DNA from: Eshraghiella sp045542375
Lineage (GTDB): Bacteria > Bacillota > Clostridia > Lachnospirales > Lachnospiraceae
Reading direction: 5' to 3'
Assembly: GCA_045542375.1 (NCBI GenBank)
Contig: JAZQKW010000136.1
Coordinates: 1 to 9,603 of the forward strand
Length of the DNA: 9,603 nucleotides
How positions within the stretch are numbered: the first letter of the stretch is position 1; each line of letters begins with the position of its first letter. This document shows, piece by piece, positions 1 to 5,850 of this stretch. The position numbers and the translations under genes were made by a program. A model generated the notes under the pieces. It was not told the DNA's origin, did no database searches, and was given only the letters and a program-made list of their open reading frames with translations.

Positions 1-1980
1 TATTCCGCATACCTTGTCTGAAAGTGATTCAGGAAGTGTGAATGAACCATTGCTATTCAATGCTCCATAGTAAAGCACCTCTGCATCATTTGAGTTTCCT
101 TCGGTATATTCCTTATCTAATAAAAGTACGGATGCCTGTGTAGCGTTGGCGCTATTGGTTCCTCCTATGGTGTATGGAACCATTATCCTGTCTCCACTTC
201 TTATAACTGTACCATCAATTGCTACTGTCAGATTCTCATCTATAAGTGTCAATTTATACTCCGGGCCTACATAGCTGCCTGTACCATTGACTATAGATGA
301 GAAAAGTACGGATGCCAGATTGACATTTAAGGCAGGGCTGACACTGACTATAGTGTCGTTAACTTCACCATCGATGATGCTGCCAGCATGATGGCCGATG
401 CCGACATAGTCAGCAGAATAACTACTAGCTGAACGCAGCCACCAGTAAGCAGAGTTGCCTTTTTTTATACTTTCCGAACCATTATTTGTATTGCCATATC
501 CATAGCTTGTATTGGTAGCTTCTTTTGCGTCAAGCAAGAAAATTTTATCTCCACTAAGGGTAGCAAAATTTAGCTCAATCCATCCGTCTCCATCTGTGCT
601 GTCTGCCACACTCTTAGTGCTTGATGCTATGGCATTCTGTTCTGCTGTAGTGAAATTACCTGTTAAAAATGTTCCATTCAGATATGTCCTTATATCACTA
701 TCTGCCCATACATTGCTGTCATCATCAAATGGTCGTGTTTCCAGAATGCTGTTGCAGTCAAGGAGCATTGTCTTTCCGCCAAATACTGTTGTATTACTGT
801 CAAGTATTCTGTACCTTACAGGCTCAGGGGTTCCATCTCCATCTGTATCATAGGTTCCAAAGTATACATAGCTTCCTGTCCATGCGTCACTATTACTTGC
901 CGGTACAATAGGGTCTACAATACCGCTTGTTCCAAGGTTCTTTGGCTTTACACTCCAAGGTATGAAAATCTTAACAGGTTCACTTGCGTAGTCAGTTTCT
1001 GCTACTCCATTAATATCTTCTGCAATGATGTATGCATAGTAATCTCTTCCACACACCTTGTCTGAAAGTGCTTCAGGAAGTGTGAATGAACCATATCTAT
1101 CCAGTGCTCCATAGTAAAGCACCTCTGCATCATTTGTGTTTCCTTCGGTATATTCCTTATCTAATAAAAATACGGATGCCTGTGTAGGTCTGGAATTATT
1201 AGTTCCACGTATGATACACTGAATAGTTACCGTATCTTCTTCTCTTTTAATCGCTCCATTTTTTTCTATGGTCAAATTCTCATCTATAAGCGTCAGCTTA
1301 TACTCTGCCCCTGTCTCTCCTGCAGTTCCTGAAATGACAGATGAGAATAGTACGGATGACAGGTCCACATTTAAGGCAGGGCTCACGCCGATGTTGGTAA
1401 TATTGACTCGGATGTCCTGGAACTGCCCATCCATATCGACGATTACTGCATAGTCACTATGATTTATGTTAGATGAGCGAAGCCACCACAAATCATTACC
1501 GCCTGTTTTTTCCCTGCTTGCTACGTCTTCCGGCTCGCTTCCATATCCATAGCTTGTATTGGTAGCTTCCTTTGCATCAAGGAAGAAAATTTTATCTCCA
1601 AAAAGTGAAATATACTCACAATAATAATATCCGTTACCATCAGTGCCATCTACAGAACTCTTGAAACTTTCTGCTATGGCATTCTGTTCTGCTGTAGTGA
1701 AATTACCTCTTAAAAATGTCCAATTCAGATATGTCTTTATATCACTATCTGCCCATACTTTGCTGCTATCATCGTAAGCACTGCTCGGATTATCTCCTGT
1801 CCACAATATACTGTTACAATCAAGGAGCATGGTTGTTCCACCAAAAACTGTAGTATTGCTGTCAAGCACTCTGTACTTTACAGGAGTGTCATTATAGTTT
1901 CCAAAGTACACATAGCTTCCTTTCCATTTATCGCTGCTACTTATCGGTACTGTAGGGTCAGCTATAATGTCTGTTCCAAG
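1..1980 (-). repeat. In-frame tandem duplication, period 1044 bp (348 codons)
   Basis: Module 1 covers 1980-937. Module 2 covers 936-1 and is cut by the window edge. The offset is 1044 bp at both module ends. It drifts to 1062 and 1047 bp inside the modules because of small codon-multiple insertions and deletions, so the frame is kept. Conservation is patchy: 61-143 and 1105-1187 differ at only 2 of 83 bases, while the segment before WWLRS is much more diverged. Module 2 has six extra residues forming DTDGDG, which module 1 lacks at the same place. Further copies may lie beyond position 1. Confidence 0.9.
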
Positions 1981-2121
1981 ACCTGCTATTGTCTTGGCTG
2001 TACTCTCCCCGCCTGCCGCCTGTACAACAGTCTTATTGTCCGGCATCACTGCAAGAGAGCCTGCAACCAATATTACTGAAAGTAATGCTGCAATTCCTCT
2101 CTTTAACTTTTTTCCCTTCAT
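1..2121 (-). CDS. Large secreted protein with tandem DUF6273-type modules (partial; 3' end beyond window)
   Basis: The frame read leftward from ATG 2119-2121 has no stop in 707 codons and runs off position 1, so only the N-terminal part is here. An AGGAGG site (2131-2136) lies 9 bases before the ATG. Residues 1-36 form a signal peptide: a basic start (MKGKKLKR), a hydrophobic core and a VVQAAG cleavage region. Two tandem modules follow (about residues 48-395 and 396-707+). Each begins with GSYVYFG, has the block MLLDCNSIL, then a WWLRS motif (212-216 and 560-564) and a SPALNV segment, the pattern I associate with DUF6273. A beta-rich, probably Ig-like stretch follows, containing YKLTLIDENLT and ASV(F/L)LLDKEYTEG. 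Loops such as DTDGDG (425-430) look like calcium-binding loops. The protein is probably exported or surface-attached, but the anchor and any other domains lie outside the window. The function is unknown. It starts 18 bp after the rhomboid stop and is probably co-transcribed with it. Confidence 0.9.
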   Translation of the reverse strand, partial: MKGKKLKRGIAALLSVILVAGSLAVMPDNKTVVQAAGGESTAKTIAGLGTDIIADPTVPISSSDKWKGSYVYFGNYNDTPVKYRVLDSNTTVFGGTTMLLDCNSILWTGDNPSSAYDDSSKVWADSDIKTYLNWTFLRGNFTTAEQNAIAESFKSSVDGTDGNGYYYCEYISLFGDKIFFLDAKEATNTSYGYGSEPEDVASREKTGGNDLWWLRSSNINHSDYAVIVDMDGQFQDIRVNITNIGVSPALNVDLSSVLFSSVISGTAGETGAEYKLTLIDENLTIEKNGAIKREEDTVTIQCIIRGTNNSRPTQASVFLLDKEYTEGNTNDAEVLYYGALDRYGSFTLPEALSDKVCGRDYYAYIIAEDINGVAETDYASEPVKIFIPWSVKPKNLGTSGIVDPIVPASNSDAWTGSYVYFGTYDTDGDGTPEPVRYRILDSNTTVFGGKTMLLDCNSILETRPFDDDSNVWADSDIRTYLNGTFLTGNFTTAEQNAIASSTKSVADSTDGDGWIELNFATLSGDKIFLLDAKEATNTSYGYGNTNNGSESIKKGNSAYWWLRSASSYSADYVGIGHHAGSIIDGEVNDTIVSVSPALNVNLASVLFSSIVNGTGSYVGPEYKLTLIDENLTVAIDGTVIRSGDRIMVPYTIGGTNSANATQASVLLLDKEYTEGNSNDAEVLYYGALNSNGSFTLPESLSDKVCGI

Positions 2122-2139
2122 TCGATGTTTCCTCCTTTT

Positions 2140-3201
2140 CTATTCAGTCATTTTCGCTATTTTATTCTGCTTATTTTTCTCACATATATAAAATATAAAA
2201 GCAAGAATAATTCCCATTACGGCTCCACCCATATGTGCAATGTTGCCGGCTATGGTGCCGTCAACTGTATTTATACAGAAAAGAATGACCATACCTATTA
2301 CTAATAGTATTCTGATAACAGAATTTTTTTTCTTCTCTGATTTTTTTAATAATCCATACGCTGCAAATGCACCAAAGATGCCGCTCACTGCACCGGAGGC
2401 ACCTGCACATAATGACGTTTTGCCTACGATATATAAATATACTATAGAACATACACTGCCAAATACACCACTTGTAATATAAATTAACATATATCTTATA
2501 TGCCCTATCATAGGCTCTAATAAGCATCCAACAAAAACCAAAAAAAATATATTACTAATTATATGATTCAAATCAAAATGCAAAAAAGTACTGGTAAAAA
2601 GTCGATAATACTGCTTCATATCTACAACAGCTGTTGGTATACTACAGTAATCTAACATAAAAATGTACCGTTCAATGTAATTTAATGTCATATACATATA
2701 AATATAAATCAGAATATTAATCGCAAATATCGCATCCGTAATATATGTTTGCGAAAGAGTTTTTAAAAAAGTTCTATTTTTTGTTGTACCATTATTCTCT
2801 GTCGGTGCGGAAAGTGCGTCTTCGATGGCATTTCTTAAGTGGTTAAACGCACCATCATTATCTATAAAACTAATTAGACGTTCCGAACTTATATCAGCAA
2901 CCCAGAATATAAGCTTTCCTTCGCAAAAATTTTTATACTCAAATGGTTTATCCGTGAGTATAAGGAATAACATTTCCACCTCTTTATATCCGCGAAACAG
3001 GTATGTACTTTCAAAGGATTGCTTAATTGCTTCGCACTGTTGTGCATCCAAAAGCTCCGGATACTTTATATCGTCTATGATTACAACTGCAGAGATTTTC
3101 TCTTTACCTATTCTTATAAGAAAGGTATGGTCACCACCATCTATGTTGGTATCTTTATAACCGTATCTATATAATGCGTAATTTATATTTTTAACTATCA
3201 T
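2140..3201 (-). CDS. Rhomboid family intramembrane serine protease with N-terminal cytosolic domain
   Basis: This 353-residue protein is predicted to cut transmembrane segments of other membrane proteins. Residues 1-150 form a soluble, mixed alpha/beta domain of unknown role. Hydrophobic segments then fall near 153-172, 211-229, 234-258, 266-286, 296-311 and 318-340, giving the six-helix rhomboid core. The catalytic pair is visible: Ser269 in GASGA, where the GxSG motif starts helix 4, and His323 in NIAHMGG in helix 6. The family signature YRLFTSTFLHFDLNHIISN is present, with Arg200, His208, His213 and Asn217. The long cytosolic N-terminus recalls Bacillus GluP (YqgP), but I see no C-terminal TPR. 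The ATG at 3201 follows AAAGGAG (3206-3212) at a short spacing of 4-5 bases. The stop is 18 bp before a secreted-protein gene, which is a natural candidate partner or substrate. The family call is secure; the substrate is not known. Confidence 0.93.
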   Translation of the reverse strand: MIVKNINYALYRYGYKDTNIDGGDHTFLIRIGKEKISAVVIIDDIKYPELLDAQQCEAIKQSFESTYLFRGYKEVEMLFLILTDKPFEYKNFCEGKLIFWVADISSERLISFIDNDGAFNHLRNAIEDALSAPTENNGTTKNRTFLKTLSQTYITDAIFAINILIYIYMYMTLNYIERYIFMLDYCSIPTAVVDMKQYYRLFTSTFLHFDLNHIISNIFFLVFVGCLLEPMIGHIRYMLIYITSGVFGSVCSIVYLYIVGKTSLCAGASGAVSGIFGAFAAYGLLKKSEKKKNSVIRILLVIGMVILFCINTVDGTIAGNIAHMGGAVMGIILAFIFYICEKNKQNKIAKMTE

Positions 3202-3223
3202 AGGACTCCTTTCATATTCCCTA

Positions 3224-3252
3224 ATTATATATCATTTGTTTTATATCGTCAC
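3224..3252 (-). promoter_or_regulatory. Candidate sigma-A promoter for the rhomboid/secreted-protein pair
   Basis: On the minus strand GTGACG (3252-3247, four of six matches to TTGACA) is followed after 17 bp by a perfect TATAAT (3229-3224). This would give a start near 3217 and a leader of about 16 bases, so the AAAGGAG site lies close to the 5' end. The region is AT-rich, so a chance match is possible. It is the only well-spaced pair I see between the amidase terminator and the rhomboid start. Confidence 0.55.
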
Positions 3253-3267
3253 TATTTTTTTCTATGT

Positions 3268-3417
3268 GTTTGGACATATTTTGGTCAAAACTACTGCTTA
3301 TGTCCAAACTCAAGTGATTTTTTACATTCTTCTTAGAGTTTGGACATATTTTGGTCAAAACCGCCTCAATTGTCCAAACCGCATAGGACTATAGTCAAAA
3401 CACCACCGCATAGGGCT
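3268..3417. repeat. Tandem operator-like repeats (70-bp period) with paired inverted boxes
   Basis: An identical 24-bp unit beginning GTTTGGACATATTTTGG occurs at 3268-3291 and 3338-3361. Each copy is followed by the inverted box TGTCCAAAC (3301-3309 and 3371-3379), so the whole arrangement repeats every 70 bp. A weaker third TCAAAAC core lies at 3395-3401. It sits between two 13-bp copies of ACCGCATAGG(A/G)CT at 3378-3390 and 3405-3417. The block sits 16-165 bp upstream of the proposed rhomboid -35. I read it as a binding array for a regulator, but an extragenic repeat family is equally possible. Confidence 0.6.
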
Positions 3418-3418
3418 G

Positions 3419-3451
3419 AAAAAAAGCACCCTGCATACGCAAAGTGCTTTT
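3419..3451 (-). terminator. Rho-independent terminator after the amidase gene
   Basis: On the minus strand AAAAGCAC (3451-3444) pairs perfectly with GTGCTTTT (3429-3422) across a 14-base loop. The loop can form an extra TGC/GCA pairing. The stem runs straight into seven T residues (3425-3419). It starts 22 bases after the amidase stop and separates the amidase from the rhomboid unit. Confidence 0.85.
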
Positions 3452-3473
3452 ATCCCAACAATTTTATTCCATT

Positions 3474-4307
3474 CTACGTCGTAATATAAGTATTATATCT
3501 GTATCGTCTAAGCTTCTGTTCCATAGCAACAGCATTATCCAGATTCCTGAAAGCACCCACCTGCACCTTATACAAATCATCCTGATATATTATAAATGCC
3601 GGAAAACCAAGGTCATTAAGCGGATAGAGAAGTCGCTCTGCTGACTCTCTGTTTCGGAATGCCCCTACCTGAACTCTGTACAGGATGTCACAGTTACATC
3701 TGTCCGATGCCTTAACCGCTTCTCTCTCCTGCTCATATAACCCCTCGTAAGGGTCAGCTACATCCGTGTTAGCGGGCACGGCTCCTCCCGCAGTAGCTAT
3801 AATGCCATCTGCAATCGCCTGAGCTATTCTATCAAATTCCCTGTCAAACTTCTCATTATCCGATTCATTATTAAGAAAGCCTGTTTCAACAAGAACAGCC
3901 GGCATCTGAGTACGTCTGAGAACTACAAGATTTGGTCTTATGTCGATTCCCAAATCTCTAAATCCAAGGTCTACGAGATTGTTCTGAATATTGTTGGCAA
4001 GTCGTTCTTTTTCCCCTCCGGGACTGTATATAAGTACCTGTGCACCTGTTGCAGAGCCCGGATTTTCACTGGAATTACGGTGAAACGAGACAAAATAATC
4101 CGCGCCTGAGGCATTTGCATCCGTAGCCTTCTTAAATGGTGTCTCGTATATGTCTTCCTCCCTTGTATAAAAGACATCAATACCTCTGCTCTCAAGTATC
4201 TCCCCTACTGCCATCGCTAACCTCAGGTTATCATCTTTTTCATTGCGTCCGTTATATACTGCTCCCGGGTCACTTCCACCATGACCTGCATCTAAAGCAA
4301 TCAGCAT
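3474..4307 (-). CDS. N-acetylmuramoyl-L-alanine amidase (Amidase_3) with C-terminal SPOR domain, CwlC-like
   Basis: This 277-residue zinc amidase is predicted to cut the bond between N-acetylmuramic acid and L-alanine in peptidoglycan. Residues 1-175 are the Amidase_3 catalytic domain. Zinc ligands His9 (DAGHGG), Glu23 and His76 (SFHRNS) and catalytic Glu141 (VETGFLNN) are all visible. Residues 208-277 are a SPOR domain with two RVQVGAF/KVQVGAF half-repeats, which bind denuded glycan strands. There is no signal peptide: the protein starts directly with MLIALDAGHG. That matches Bacillus CwlC, a mother-cell enzyme that acts on the wall from inside at the end of sporulation, better than exported amidases. 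ATG 4305-4307 is preceded by AGGATGG (4315-4321). The start lies inside a 13-bp inverted repeat, described separately. A strong terminator follows. The enzyme class is secure; the sporulation role is inference. Confidence 0.93.
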   Translation of the reverse strand: MLIALDAGHGGSDPGAVYNGRNEKDDNLRLAMAVGEILESRGIDVFYTREEDIYETPFKKATDANASGADYFVSFHRNSSENPGSATGAQVLIYSPGGEKERLANNIQNNLVDLGFRDLGIDIRPNLVVLRRTQMPAVLVETGFLNNESDNEKFDREFDRIAQAIADGIIATAGGAVPANTDVADPYEGLYEQEREAVKASDRCNCDILYRVQVGAFRNRESAERLLYPLNDLGFPAFIIYQDDLYKVQVGAFRNLDNAVAMEQKLRRYRYNTYITT

Positions 4308-4353
4308 ATTTCAACCATCCTAAATTCATTATATGGTATAAAATATGCTGATT
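4299..4353 (-). promoter_or_regulatory. Start-codon-sequestering inverted repeat at the amidase gene
   Basis: On the minus strand AATCAGCATATTT (4353-4341) is the exact reverse complement of AAATATGCTGATT (4311-4299). The perfect 13-bp stem encloses a 29-base loop. The amidase ATG (4307-4305) lies within the 3' arm, and the AGGATGG ribosome site and a TATAAT box lie in the loop. An RNA entering from folA would contain both arms and could hide the ATG. An RNA started from the TATAAT box would lack the 5' arm. The repeat could instead be a protein-binding operator. Confidence 0.65.
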
Positions 4354-4356
4354 AAA
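4328..4356 (-). promoter_or_regulatory. Candidate promoter for the amidase gene, inside the inverted repeat
   Basis: A perfect TATAAT (4333-4328) has TTTAAT (4356-4351, weak -35) 17 bp upstream. Transcription would begin near 4321, just before the AGGATGG site. Overlapping it, CATATTTTA (4347-4339) fits the sigma-K -10 pattern CATAnnnTA, which is notable for a CwlC-like gene. I see no clear sigma-K -35 match, and the AT-rich context makes chance matches likely. Either start would fall downstream of the 5' hairpin arm. Confidence 0.4.
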
Positions 4357-4364
4357 AATTATTG

Positions 4365-4484
4365 CTACATATTCATTATCATCCAAATTGTAAGTGCAAG
4401 GCTGGCAGCTGCCACAATTACACCTACTGTAATCCATATCGTTACCTTTCTGCGATATTTCTTAGCTACTTCCTGATCTATCAT
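4365..4484 (-). CDS. 39-residue single-pass membrane protein, overlapping the folA stop
   Basis: ATG 4484-4482 shares one base with the folA stop (TAATG), a classic arrangement for translational coupling. AAAGGA lies about 10 bases before the ATG, within the folA end. The peptide begins MIDQEVAKKYRRK, a charged basic cytosolic end. A single hydrophobic helix follows at about residues 14-37 (VTIWITVGVIVAAASLA and on), with the end MIMNM. By the positive-inside rule the N-terminus should face the cytoplasm. It ends at TAG 4365-4367, 57 bp before the amidase start. I do not recognise a family. It may be a small membrane protein of the folA operon or, more speculatively, a partner or leader for the signal-less amidase. 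The reading frame could be fortuitous, but the coupling and the clean membrane helix argue for a real gene. Confidence 0.65.
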   Translation of the reverse strand: MIDQEVAKKYRRKVTIWITVGVIVAAASLALTIWMIMNM

Positions 4485-4975
4485 TACTTCTGTTTCCTTT
4501 CATATTTTACAAATTCATATATCAAGTCAAAATATGTTCTCTCATCACTTGTCTCAGTGATAACCCATCCTTCTTCGTCAAGGTTAGGGAAATGAGCATC
4601 TGCCTGATATGCATAGTCTATTTTGGTAATGTGGGCAACCTTACATAACGGAAGCATCTGTCTGTAAATCGACTCTCCTCCAATTACATAAATATCATCA
4701 TCATTGTAATCCTTAACAGCTTCTAATGCCTCTTCAATGCTGTGAACAACAATAGCATCATTGACCTGATAATTCATATCCGATGTAATTACGATGTTGG
4801 TTCTGTTCTTTAAAGGTCTTCCGTTAGGAAAACTCTCTAAAGTCTTTCTTCCCATTATCACAACCTTACCTGTTGTAGATTCTCTAAACCACTTCTGGTC
4901 CTCCGGAATTCTGACAAGCAACTGGTTCTTGTATCCTATTGCCCAATTCTTATCAACTGCTGCAATTAAATTCAT
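4484..4975 (-). CDS. folA: Dihydrofolate reductase (type I)
   Basis: This 163-residue enzyme reduces dihydrofolate to tetrahydrofolate with NADPH in the cytoplasm. Its length is normal for the family (about 160). The active-site loop AVDKNWAIGYKNQLL opens the protein. The substrate-binding acid is Asp26 in RIPEDQKWF. The NADPH-binding motifs TGKVVIMGRKT (35-45) and IYVIGGESIY (95-104, Gly99-Gly100) are intact. ATG 4975-4973 follows an AGGAGG site (4988-4983) at 7 bases. The gene starts 14 bp after thyA and is surely in the same transcript. ThyA produces dihydrofolate and this enzyme recycles it, so the pair supports dTMP synthesis. Its stop overlaps the start of a small membrane-protein gene. 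Nothing is missing, and it looks chromosomal and native rather than a plasmid trimethoprim-resistance form. Confidence 0.97.
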   Translation of the reverse strand: MNLIAAVDKNWAIGYKNQLLVRIPEDQKWFRESTTGKVVIMGRKTLESFPNGRPLKNRTNIVITSDMNYQVNDAIVVHSIEEALEAVKDYNDDDIYVIGGESIYRQMLPLCKVAHITKIDYAYQADAHFPNLDEEGWVITETSDERTYFDLIYEFVKYERKQK

Positions 4976-4989
4976 AATGTATCCTCCTA

Positions 4990-5838
4990 TCAGATTGCCA
5001 CAGGAATGTTCAGAACCTGTGGTCCGGTTATATAGTTATCCAATGAAACATCGTTTCGTGTAAACTGGTAAAAATCTTTAACATCCGGATTAAGGTGGAA
5101 CGTAGGCGCATCATATGTCGGTCTTGAGATAAGTTCTTCAATAATCGGAATATGTCGGTCATAAATATGAGCATCTGCAATTACATGCACCAGTTCACCA
5201 ACTCTCATATCGCACACCTGTGCAAGCATATGAACAAGAACGGCGTACTGTACCACATTCCAGTTATTGGCTGCAAGTATGTCCTGAGAACGCTGATTTA
5301 AAATAGCGTTAAGCGTAAGTTTATCATCATCCTTCTTCTGGGTTACATTAAAGGTCATGCTGTATGCACATGGATACAGATTCATCTCATGTAAATCCTG
5401 ATGATTATATATATTAGTAATAATTCTTCTACTGTATGGATTGTTCTTAAGGTCGTAAATCACTCTGTCAACCTGGTCCATCATGCCTTCTCTGTACTGA
5501 TGTTTTATACCAAGCTGATATCCATACGCCTTACCGATTGAACCATCCTCATCTGCCCATGAATCCCATATATGACTGTGAAGGTCATTAATATTATTGG
5601 ATTTCTGCTGCCATATCCATAACATCTCATCAGTGGCACTCTTAAGAGCTGTCTTTCTCAAGGTAATTATAGGAAATTCCTTAGAAAGGTCATATCTGTT
5701 AATCACACCGAATTTCTTGATTGTATATGCCGGTGTTCCATCCTCCCAATGAGGTCTTACCTTCTCACCTTCTGTACTTACACCATTGGCAAGTATGTCT
5801 TTACACATATCTATAAAAACTTTATCTGCGTAACTCAT
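4990..5838 (-). CDS. thyA: Thymidylate synthase (ThyA family)
   Basis: The enzyme converts dUMP and 5,10-methylenetetrahydrofolate to dTMP and dihydrofolate. I place the start at ATG 5838-5836, giving 282 residues (MSYADKVF). AGGAGG (5850-5845) stands 6 bases upstream of it. The same frame extends to an ATG at 5883, but that would run inside hflX and has no ribosome site. The catalytic cysteine is Cys157 in LYPCAYSMTFNV. Phosphate-binding QRSQD (182-186), the NNWNVVQYAVLVHM helix and the DAHIYDRH motif (222-229) are present, and the protein ends IPVAI, as in the Escherichia coli enzyme (APVAI). It is slightly longer than the 264-residue E. coli protein. The gene is 10 bp after hflX, whose stop overlaps this ribosome site, and 14 bp before folA. 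Confidence 0.97.
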   Translation of the reverse strand: MSYADKVFIDMCKDILANGVSTEGEKVRPHWEDGTPAYTIKKFGVINRYDLSKEFPIITLRKTALKSATDEMLWIWQQKSNNINDLHSHIWDSWADEDGSIGKAYGYQLGIKHQYREGMMDQVDRVIYDLKNNPYSRRIITNIYNHQDLHEMNLYPCAYSMTFNVTQKKDDDKLTLNAILNQRSQDILAANNWNVVQYAVLVHMLAQVCDMRVGELVHVIADAHIYDRHIPIIEELISRPTYDAPTFHLNPDVKDFYQFTRNDVSLDNYITGPQVLNIPVAI

Positions 5839-5844
5839 AGACTT

Positions 5845-5850
5845 CCTCCT
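5845..5850 (-). promoter_or_regulatory. Ribosome binding site that fixes the thyA start
   Basis: AGGAGG on the minus strand overlaps the hflX TAG (TAGGAGG) and lies 6 bases before ATG 5838. It supports the 282-residue ThyA over the longer reading from 5883. Confidence 0.9.

Noticed and set aside
512..911. Plus-strand open frames inside the DUF6273 gene, and similar plus-strand frames elsewhere
   Set aside because: They have no ribosome sites or recognisable domains and lie opposite long minus-strand genes with clear motifs, so they are shadows.
3268..3361. Possible two-repeat CRISPR array (24-bp repeat, 46-bp spacer)
   Set aside because: There are only two repeats, and both spacers contain the same TGTCCAAAC box, so the spacers are not unique. 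No cas genes are nearby.
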